Positions 1 through 5,403 of a stretch of 8,143 bases of DNA are shown piece by piece. Position 1 is the stretch's first letter. Each line of letters begins with the position of its first letter. Under the pieces are notes generated by a model. That model was not told the origin of the DNA. It searched no databases and saw only the letters and a list, made by a program, of their open reading frames with translations. The DNA is taken from the NCBI GenBank assembly GCA_002712045.1, contig PARX01000017.1, positions 11,826-19,968 on the forward strand, in the 5' to 3' direction. The translations under genes were made by a program, and so were the position numbers. The DNA is from Paracoccaceae bacterium. GTDB taxonomy: Bacteria; Pseudomonadota; Alphaproteobacteria; Rhodobacterales; Rhodobacteraceae.

Positions 1-365
1 ATATGTTGGTAAAAGATATAGAAAATAAATTCGACATCAATTACACGATTGATTTGCTTTCGTGTCTGAAAAAAGAACACACAGATACTAACTTTGTATG
101 GCTCATGGGGGCTGATAGTATGTTTACGTTTCATGAGTGGAAGGATTGGCAAATAATTTTTCAGATGGTTCCTATCGTTATCTTTGCACGACCAGGTTAC
201 AATGGATTTTGGAGTTCAATTGCCGCGTCTAAGTACAAAGGAAATTTTGTACGAGCTGAGAAATTTGATCTTTTGAATAAATTTAAAACACCGATTTGGA
301 CATTTTTTGATATCCCAGAAAAAGATATTTCTTCAACTGAGATCAGAAATAAAAATAAGCTCTGA
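1..365 (+). CDS. nadD: Nicotinate-nucleotide adenylyltransferase, 3' part (5' end outside window)
   Basis: This enzyme transfers AMP from ATP to nicotinate mononucleotide to make deamido-NAD, the penultimate cytoplasmic step of NAD synthesis. The visible 120 residues (counted from the ATG at base 3) carry the family's C-terminal signatures: GADSM (36-40) followed by FHEWKDWQ (43-50), then FARPGY (61-66), and the terminal ISSTEIR (109-115), which contributes to nucleotide binding. NadD proteins are usually about 190-210 residues. Roughly the first 75-85, with the GxFxPxHxGH nucleotidyl-transfer motif, therefore lie upstream, and the ATG at base 3 is internal rather than the true start. dacB begins 8 bases after the stop, which suggests co-transcription. 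The motifs make the identification secure; whether the missing 5' part is intact cannot be seen. Confidence 0.93.
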   Translation, partial: MLVKDIENKFDINYTIDLLSCLKKEHTDTNFVWLMGADSMFTFHEWKDWQIIFQMVPIVIFARPGYNGFWSSIAASKYKGNFVRAEKFDLLNKFKTPIWTFFDIPEKDISSTEIRNKNKL

Positions 366-373
366 GTACTTCA

Positions 374-1879
374 ATGCAATTTATATTTTTTGTTAATATT
401 TTACGTATTTTATTTCCTACCTTTATAATTTTTTGTATTTTTTTTAATCAACATTCTTTTGCCACAGGTTTGCAAAAATCAATTCTTCCAGTGCCTCGTC
501 CAATATTTTTTGAATCTTTCAAACCTAAATTATTTGAAACAATTTTAAATGAAAAAAAATTAGAAGCTGATATCGGATTTATTCTTTATGATATTGAAGA
601 TTCAAAAATTCTAGAAGCAATTAATCCATCAAAACAATATCCGTTAGCAAGTATAACAAAACTTGTAACCGCTCTCTATGCAATGGAAATTCTTGGATCT
701 GGACATGTGTTTACTACAACTATTGAGGCCATTGGTGAAGAGAGTGGCGGCATACTCGACGGTAATTTGATATTGCGAGGTGGTAGCGACCCTACTTTGA
801 GTAATGATGATCTTGTGATATTAGTTGATAATTTATGGGATAATGGTTTGCGTAAAGTGGGCGGAAAATTTATTGTAGACTCTTCTGACGCCATTTATCA
901 TGGAGAAATTGACTCAGATCAACCTGAATATTTAAGCTACAATCCGAGTATTTCTGGTTTGAATTTGAATTTTAACAGGGTATTATTTGAATGGGAAACA
1001 GTGAATGGATTATATTCCTTTAAGTTCCAGGCAAGATCAGCGATAAATAATTTTGATGTTTCAACGACGGATGTAAATTTTTCAAAAAGTAAGCATAAAT
1101 TTAAAGATAATAATTATAATGGTAAGAATGATACGTGGTTTTTTGATCATTCATTTTTGGAAAAAGCCAAAAAACGTTGGCTGCCCGTTAGGAATCCAGA
1201 CAACTATGCCGCTGAATTATTTTGGATAATAGCAGATAAAAAAGGAATAGAATTACCAAAACCAGAAATCAGACATTATCCTACTAAGGGAAAGGTTTTA
1301 GCCAAAGCAGAAAGTGAGCCTTTATTTAACAATATTCAATTAATGTTAAAATACTCCAATAATCTTTTGTCAGAAATTGTTGGATTATCTGCCACTAAGA
1401 AGTTTTCAGGTGATAAAAAAGAGATTAAAGCTTCTGCTAACATAATGGGATCTTGGTTAGAAAATAAAATTGGTAACTACCAAGGTAATTTCAGTGACCA
1501 TTCAGGTTTGGGAGTTGGATCCATGATGTCATCTCATGAATTAATTCGATTCCTTAAAAATCCAGAATGGCATGCCTCAACTATCAATTTAATGCAAAAC
1601 TTCAAGATCAAGAAAACACAGTCTTCTACACTAAAGAGTTATACTAACTTCATAAAGGCAAAAACTGGCACATTGAATTATGTTAGTAATACGGCTGGTT
1701 ATATTGAAACTAAATCGGGTCGAAAATTATTATTTGTAATTTTAGGTTCAAATTTAGAGCAAAGAAATAGATTAAACAAAAGAGATCGAGATAATCCCCC
1801 CGAAGCTAAGATTTGGAATAAAAAAATACGCTTACTGCAATTAGATTTAATAGAAAGTTGGGCATTAAGATATAATTAG
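374..1879 (+). CDS. dacB: D-alanyl-D-alanine carboxypeptidase/endopeptidase (PBP4, peptidase S13)
   Basis: This is a periplasmic penicillin-binding protein that trims the terminal D-Ala of peptidoglycan stem peptides and cleaves D-Ala-mDAP cross-links. The 501-residue product starts with a hydrophobic signal peptide, with probable cleavage after the SFA at 28-30. The three serine-acyltransferase motifs are present and in order: SITK (93-96, catalytic Ser93 and Lys96), SNN (328-330) and KTG (430-432). DHSGLG (375-380) matches the DGSGL-type box of PBP4. The long gap between the first and second motifs is typical of S13 enzymes and holds their inserted domains. It includes a Lys/Asn/Asp-rich stretch (about 236-253) that looks like a flexible loop. 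The ATG at 374 lacks a clear Shine-Dalgarno, so translation may be coupled to nadD 8 bases upstream. The gene is visibly more AT-rich than lysK. It ends one base before the convergent TerB gene. Confidence 0.93.
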   Translation: MQFIFFVNILRILFPTFIIFCIFFNQHSFATGLQKSILPVPRPIFFESFKPKLFETILNEKKLEADIGFILYDIEDSKILEAINPSKQYPLASITKLVTALYAMEILGSGHVFTTTIEAIGEESGGILDGNLILRGGSDPTLSNDDLVILVDNLWDNGLRKVGGKFIVDSSDAIYHGEIDSDQPEYLSYNPSISGLNLNFNRVLFEWETVNGLYSFKFQARSAINNFDVSTTDVNFSKSKHKFKDNNYNGKNDTWFFDHSFLEKAKKRWLPVRNPDNYAAELFWIIADKKGIELPKPEIRHYPTKGKVLAKAESEPLFNNIQLMLKYSNNLLSEIVGLSATKKFSGDKKEIKASANIMGSWLENKIGNYQGNFSDHSGLGVGSMMSSHELIRFLKNPEWHASTINLMQNFKIKKTQSSTLKSYTNFIKAKTGTLNYVSNTAGYIETKSGRKLLFVILGSNLEQRNRLNKRDRDNPPEAKIWNKKIRLLQLDLIESWALRYN

Positions 1880-1880
1880 C

Positions 1881-2303
1881 TTATCCTTTTAAATGACGCG
1901 CGCGCGCGCCTCTTTCAATCGCGGCTGCCGCTAATCTATCGATGTTAAGTTCATATCTGATTTCTTCTAAGAAACGTAATTCGATTTCCTCCAATCTTCC
2001 ATCTGATGCGGCAACGTCGCAAGCTAAAGCATAGGCTGTTTCATGAAGATGATTTGGCAGTACTGAGCGTATCAATCCAAACAGAGCATCGATTCCATCT
2101 TCCTCTTCAAATAATTCGAAAACTGTTTGTGAAGCTCGTTTTAATCTATCTAAATCATAGTTTCTAAATATGGGTAAATAGGTTACTATTCTTTCAATCT
2201 TCATCAACTCTATGGTTTTGATTGAAGCGTCAGAAACTGAAACTGCGATCATAAGGGTAACTAAAGCATCTTGTTCGGTCATTGGTGCAGAAATATCGTT
2301 CAT
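1881..2303 (-). CDS. TerB-fold (tellurite-resistance-like) small protein
   Basis: The product is a 140-residue soluble, helical, acidic protein of the TerB/COG3793-like family. Two related helical halves are visible. Residues about 11-47 contain VSVSDASIKTIELMKIE, and residues about 87-120 contain CDVAASDGRLEEIELRFLEE. Each has the Asp...Glu spacing associated with metal binding in TerB-like proteins. There is no signal peptide or membrane segment, so it is probably cytoplasmic. AGGGA (bases 2314-2310 on the minus strand) lies 6 bases upstream of the ATG and supports the start. No terC, terD or other ter genes are present, so calling it tellurite resistance would rest on the family name only; the real role is unknown. 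It is divergent from lysK and convergent with dacB. Its last codons (GARARH) are encoded by an unusual run of alternating C and G. Confidence 0.85.
   Translation of the reverse strand: MNDISAPMTEQDALVTLMIAVSVSDASIKTIELMKIERIVTYLPIFRNYDLDRLKRASQTVFELFEEEDGIDALFGLIRSVLPNHLHETAYALACDVAASDGRLEEIELRFLEEIRYELNIDRLAAAAIERGARARHLKG
1897..1909. repeat. Alternating CG dinucleotide tract, (CG)6 plus C
   Basis: Thirteen consecutive alternating C/G bases lie inside the 3' end of the TerB-like gene. On the minus strand they encode part of Gly-Ala-Arg-Ala-Arg through GCG and CGC codons. The tract stands out sharply in an AT-rich window. It is the kind of sequence able to adopt Z-DNA under negative supercoiling and is prone to 2-base slippage. 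Confidence 0.9.
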
Positions 2304-2401
2304 TTTAAGTCCCTATCTTCGTGATTATCAATTTATTGACGTTGTCTTCTTAGCGCAATAGGAAGCTTACTAAATAATTGTTTTGGTAGAACGGAAATAA
2401 G
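2304..2401. promoter_or_regulatory. Divergent promoter region between the TerB-like gene and lysK
   Basis: These 98 bases separate two divergent start codons, so both promoters are expected here unless they lie inside the genes. On the minus strand a weak pair fits: TTGCGC (plus coordinates 2353-2358) and TAAATT (2330-2335) with a 17-base spacer. On the plus strand TTGACG (2336-2341) is a good -35 hexamer, but the best-spaced -10 is poor (TAGGAA at 2359-2364). For lysK, GGAA (2393-2396) sits 5 bases before the ATG. The region's role is a sound inference from orientation; the exact hexamers are tentative. No clear operator palindrome was seen. Confidence 0.5.
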
Positions 2402-3973
2402 ATGGCAAATGTGCAAGATATGGCTTGGGAATCTAAAGCGTGGCCTTTTGAGGAGGCTAGAAAACTAGTAAAGCGTTTTGAAAAAAATAAACCAGAAAGT
2501 GGTTATGCGATCTTTGAAACTGGTTATGGTCCTAGTGGATTGCCACACATAGGAACATTTGGGGAAGTTGCTCGCACTACAATGGTTCGAACTGCTTTTG
2601 AGCAGATCTCAGATATACCAACTCGCCTGATTTGTTTTTCAGATGATCTAGATGGGATGAGAAAAATCCCAGATAATGTGCCTAACCCTGAAGCACTAAA
2701 GGAACATCTTCAAAAACCACTCACAAGTGTTCCAGACCCCTTCGATACTTATGAGAGTTTTGGAGAACATAATAATGCAATGTTGCGAAGATTTTTGGAT
2801 ACTTTTGGGTTTGAATATGAGTTTTATTCTGCAACCCAGTTTTATAGCTCTGGAAAGTTTGATGAAGTTTTATTGAGAGCCGCAAAAAATTACCAAGCGA
2901 TTATGGATGTTATGTTAGCTTCTCTTCGTGAAGAGAGAAGGGAGACTTATAGTTGCTTCTTGCCGATCTCCCCCAAGACAGGGAAGGTACTATATGTTCC
3001 TATGTTAGATGTAGATGGAGAAAAAGGATTAATAACTTTTATCGATGAAGAGGGTGAGAAGATTACTCAAACAGTGACAGGTGGAAATGTAAAATTACAA
3101 TGGAAGCCAGATTTTGGAGCTAGGTGGGCGGCACTTGGTGTAGACTTTGAGATGTATGGGAAAGATCATTCTACAAATACTCCAATTTATGACAAAATAT
3201 GTAGAATCTTGGGTGCTCGTGCACCGGAGCATTTTACATATGAATTGTTCCTGGATGATAAAGGGGAAAAAATTTCAAAATCAAAAGGTAATGGTATTTC
3301 AATTGATGAATGGCTTACTTATGCCAGCGCGGATAGCCTTTCGTATTTTATGTATTTGAAACCAAAAACAGCCAAAAGGATGCATTTTGACGTAATACCA
3401 AAAGCTGTAGATGAATATCACCAGCAACTCCGGGCTTTTCATGATCAAGATTTGACGCAGCGGTTAAATAACCCTGTATATCATATTCATAATGCGAACG
3501 TTCCTACAAGTGACATGGTTATTTCCTTTTCAATGTTGCTAAATTTAGCTTCTGTCGCATCTTCTGATAATAAAGAGGGATTGTGGGGGTTTATAAAGCG
3601 TTACGCACCTGATTCTTCTCCAGAAAATAATCCTCAACTTGATGAGGCTGCTGGATTTGCGGTGAAGTATTTTAAAGATTTTGTTGCCCCAAAACGTCAG
3701 TTCAGACTTCCAAATGAAAAGGAACGTGTTGCATTAGAAGATCTTATTTTAAGGCTCAGTAATTGGAGTGAACCAACTGAAGCAGAGGTATTGCAGACTT
3801 TAGTTTTTTCTGTGGGAAAGGATCATCAATTTGATCCCTTGCGCGACTGGTTTAAAGCTATTTATGAAGTAGTATTTGGCGCTTCTCAAGGCCCAAGGTT
3901 TGGAGGTTTTATCGCATTATATGGAGTAAAACCAACTATCGATTTGATTAAAAAATCGTTGGCTAATAATTAG
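2402..3973 (+). CDS. lysK: Lysyl-tRNA synthetase, class I
   Basis: This enzyme charges tRNA-Lys with lysine in the cytoplasm, using ATP. It is the class I (Rossmann-fold) form, unrelated to the class II LysS of most bacteria. The 523-residue product has the HIGH-type motif as HIGT (49-52) within GPSGLPHIGTFGEV, and the KMSKS-type motif as KISKS (290-294) within KGEKISKSKGNG. The intervening region contains the CFSDDLDGMRKIP segment (68-80) expected of this family. A helical C-terminal domain follows, ending in a GPRFGGFIALYG segment. Length is normal for the family. Class I LysRS in bacteria is characteristic of alphaproteobacteria and spirochaetes, which guides the taxonomic inference. The gene diverges from the TerB-like gene and precedes the DUF4864 gene by about 75 bases, possibly in one transcript. 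No frameshift or missing catalytic residue is seen. Confidence 0.97.
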   Translation: MANVQDMAWESKAWPFEEARKLVKRFEKNKPESGYAIFETGYGPSGLPHIGTFGEVARTTMVRTAFEQISDIPTRLICFSDDLDGMRKIPDNVPNPEALKEHLQKPLTSVPDPFDTYESFGEHNNAMLRRFLDTFGFEYEFYSATQFYSSGKFDEVLLRAAKNYQAIMDVMLASLREERRETYSCFLPISPKTGKVLYVPMLDVDGEKGLITFIDEEGEKITQTVTGGNVKLQWKPDFGARWAALGVDFEMYGKDHSTNTPIYDKICRILGARAPEHFTYELFLDDKGEKISKSKGNGISIDEWLTYASADSLSYFMYLKPKTAKRMHFDVIPKAVDEYHQQLRAFHDQDLTQRLNNPVYHIHNANVPTSDMVISFSMLLNLASVASSDNKEGLWGFIKRYAPDSSPENNPQLDEAAGFAVKYFKDFVAPKRQFRLPNEKERVALEDLILRLSNWSEPTEAEVLQTLVFSVGKDHQFDPLRDWFKAIYEVVFGASQGPRFGGFIALYGVKPTIDLIKKSLANN

Positions 3974-4038
3974 TAATACTTAAAAATTCAAAAATATGTT
4001 TTGATTAAAACTTTTTCAGCACTACTTCTGTAAAAAAT

Positions 4039-4042
4039 GGAG
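4039..4042 (+). promoter_or_regulatory. Ribosome binding site (GGAG) deciding the start of the DUF4864 gene
   Basis: GGAG lies 6 bases before the ATG at 4049, an ideal spacing. It overlaps the other in-frame ATG at 4037, which has only A-rich sequence before it. This favours 4049 as the true start, and the resulting N-terminus is a cleaner signal peptide. Confidence 0.6.
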
Positions 4043-4048
4043 TTTGTG

Positions 4049-4450
4049 ATGAAATTGGTTCTTTTAAGTGTTATTTTATTTTTCAATGTGAGTACTGTTT
4101 TCGCAGATCTTAGCGATAAAGAAAAAATACAAGAAACGATTTCTCAGCAAATTAGTTCCTTTCAAACTGATGATTTTGAAAAAGCGTTTACTTACGCTTC
4201 CCCATCAATCAAAAACATGTTTGGCAATTATCAAAATTTTGGGATGATGGTTCGCCGTGGGTTTCCTATGGTCTGGCGAACCAAATCTGTACTATTTCTT
4301 GATTTATTGACAGTCAATGACATCTTGGTTCAGAGGGTTATGGTAACTGACCTTGATGACGAAATTCATACATTAAATTATATGATGTTGGAAACTTCTA
4401 ATGGATGGAAGATACGAGGCGTAACAATAGATAGTCTTCCATCCACTTAA
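4049..4450 (+). CDS. Secreted DUF4864-family protein of unknown function
   Basis: The product is 133 residues from the ATG at 4049, or 137 if the ATG at 4037 is used. A signal peptide is evident: Met-Lys, a hydrophobic core (LVLLSVILFF), and a VFA cleavage site before Asp20. The mature protein is therefore probably periplasmic. The mature part matches the DUF4864 pattern known from alphaproteobacteria: a helix with ISQQISSFQTDDFEKAFTYA, then SPSIKNMFG, then a FGMMVRRGFPMVW segment. It continues with beta strands containing QRVMV, and ends with GWKIRGVTI. The overall pattern (helix followed by a curved sheet ending in a 'GW.I.GV' strand) resembles NTF2-like small folds, but that is inference. 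No catalytic motif is recognisable and no function is known. It follows lysK closely and may share its transcript. Confidence 0.8.
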   Translation: MKLVLLSVILFFNVSTVFADLSDKEKIQETISQQISSFQTDDFEKAFTYASPSIKNMFGNYQNFGMMVRRGFPMVWRTKSVLFLDLLTVNDILVQRVMVTDLDDEIHTLNYMMLETSNGWKIRGVTIDSLPST

Positions 4451-4586
4451 GAATCAGATCAAAATAGTACATTTTGTAGATATTGGTGCTAATTTATCTT
4501 ATTTTACTTGACCACACTTAAGATATTCATCATCCTCATGTTTCTATATAACAATATTTAATTTTTTATTATTTGAGGAGACTAAT
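4451..4586 (+). promoter_or_regulatory. Intergenic region with the likely promoter of the transport/oxidase cluster
   Basis: These 136 AT-rich bases precede a well-expressed type of gene (a periplasmic binding protein) and are the only sizeable gap before the cluster. TTGACC (4508-4513) is a good -35 match but has no strong -10 at 16-18 bases. TATAAC (4547-4552) is a good -10 match but lacks a matching -35. This mix would suit an activator-dependent promoter, though that is inference. A small inverted repeat, CAAAAT-AGTAC-ATTTTG (4460-4476), lies near the end of the upstream gene. A strong ribosome binding site, GAGGAG (4575-4580), sits 6 bases before the ATG at 4587. No riboswitch-like structure was recognised. 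Confidence 0.4.
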
Positions 4587-5324
4587 ATGTATAAGTCTAT
4601 TTTTGCCTTGATTTTTTCGATCTTTCTCGCAGGACCAATTTTTGCGGCGGATCTTGGAGGTCGGGTAATTTCTATTGGATCTGATACTACATACCCACCC
4701 CACGAGTTTATTGAAGACGGCGTTGTGAAAGGTTTTGATGTAGATGTTGTAGCTGCTATCTGTGAAAGAATAAATTGTGTGCCTAATTGGGTGACAACAG
4801 CTTGGGATGGAATTTTTCCAGCCTTAGCAAATGGTGAATTTGATATGGTTGTGTCAGGGGTTACAATTACAGAAGAGCGGGATAAAATTGTTGATTTCTC
4901 AGACCCTTATATAATTGTACAGCAAGGTATTTTGATGCGAGTGTCCGATAAAGGGGCAACGATCGACGACTTTAAAAGTGGTGCTATGAAACTTGCTTCA
5001 CAAAATGGTACTACTAATGCCGCTTTAGGTGAAGAGTTGGTTGGGCGAGATAACCTGGCTTTGTTTGACTCTTTTAATAATGCAGTAATTGCTGTTCAGA
5101 ATGGAGACGTTGATGGTGTAATCATCGATAGCACTTCTGCGGCTGCATATGAGCAAGAATTTGCGGGTGAATTAGCTGTAGGAATAACCGGACTTTCTTC
5201 TGATCCTTTGGGATTGGTCTTTCAAGAGGGTGATTCAATGCAAGATGATTTCAACGAAGGTCTTGCGGCAATTATAGCTGATGGAACTCTTCAGAAGTTG
5301 ACTATTAAATGGTGGCCTAAGTAA
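4587..5324 (+). CDS. Periplasmic amino-acid ABC transporter substrate-binding protein (family 3)
   Basis: This 245-residue protein captures a polar amino acid or related amine in the periplasm and delivers it to the membrane permease. A signal peptide ends at about Ala20 (IFA/A). The family-3 signature GFDVDVVAAI is at 49-58. SGVTITEER (90-98) supplies the conserved Arg98 that normally holds the ligand alpha-carboxylate. QNGTT (139-143) forms the lobe-2 binding loop. Asp181, in DGVIID, normally contacts the ligand alpha-amino group. Cys59 and Cys64 could form the short disulfide seen in several members. Together these suggest an alpha-amino-acid-like ligand; the side-chain specificity cannot be read. 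It is the first gene of the cluster with a very strong GAGGAG ribosome site, followed by a hairpin and the permease 79 bases downstream. Confidence 0.92.
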   Translation: MYKSIFALIFSIFLAGPIFAADLGGRVISIGSDTTYPPHEFIEDGVVKGFDVDVVAAICERINCVPNWVTTAWDGIFPALANGEFDMVVSGVTITEERDKIVDFSDPYIIVQQGILMRVSDKGATIDDFKSGAMKLASQNGTTNAALGEELVGRDNLALFDSFNNAVIAVQNGDVDGVIIDSTSAAAYEQEFAGELAVGITGLSSDPLGLVFQEGDSMQDDFNEGLAAIIADGTLQKLTIKWWPK

Positions 5325-5337
5325 GGTAAAAAATAAT

Positions 5338-5367
5338 TCATGTCGGGCCATTCCTGGCTCGACATGA
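5338..5367 (+). promoter_or_regulatory. Intergenic RNA hairpin between binding protein and permease genes
   Basis: Bases 5338-5350 pair with 5355-5367 around a TTCC loop, giving a 13-bp stem broken only by one G-U wobble. The core is CATGTCGGGCCA against TGGCTCGACATG, and it is GC-rich relative to its surroundings. It starts 13 bases after the binding-protein stop codon. No T-run follows on the plus strand, so it is not a classical terminator. Its position suits an mRNA 3'-end stabiliser or processing structure that lets the binding protein be made in excess over the permease, as known from other ABC operons; this role is inferred. Confidence 0.7.
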
Positions 5368-5403
5368 TATGTTGAAATTTGTGAAAATTTTTAAAAGGAT
5401 ATT

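Noticed and set aside
676..894. 72-residue open frame on the minus strand
   Set aside because: It lies wholly inside dacB, whose catalytic motifs are intact in the plus frame. It has no ribosome site and no recognisable domain.
1881..2303. A tellurite-resistance operon
   Set aside because: Only a TerB-fold protein is present. No TerC, TerD, TerZ or related genes flank it, so a resistance function is not supported.
3147..3359. 70-residue open frame in another plus-strand frame
   Set aside because: It is internal to lysK, overlapping the region of the KISKS motif. Its composition is that of a frame shadow.
3998..4016. GTTTT-GATT-AAAAC followed by five T as a terminator after lysK
   Set aside because: The stem is only 5 bp and almost all A-T, so it is too weak to call as an intrinsic terminator; such patterns arise by chance in AT-rich spacers.
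4460..4476. Inverted repeat CAAAAT-AGTAC-ATTTTG as an operator or terminator
   Set aside because: It is a 6-bp AT-rich match with no T-run after it and no second copy near a convincing promoter. It is noted only in the intergenic description.
5374..5391. Repeated AAATTT elements just before the permease ribosome site
   Set aside because: AAATTT is self-palindromic and common at this base composition. Two copies are not evidence of a regulatory site.
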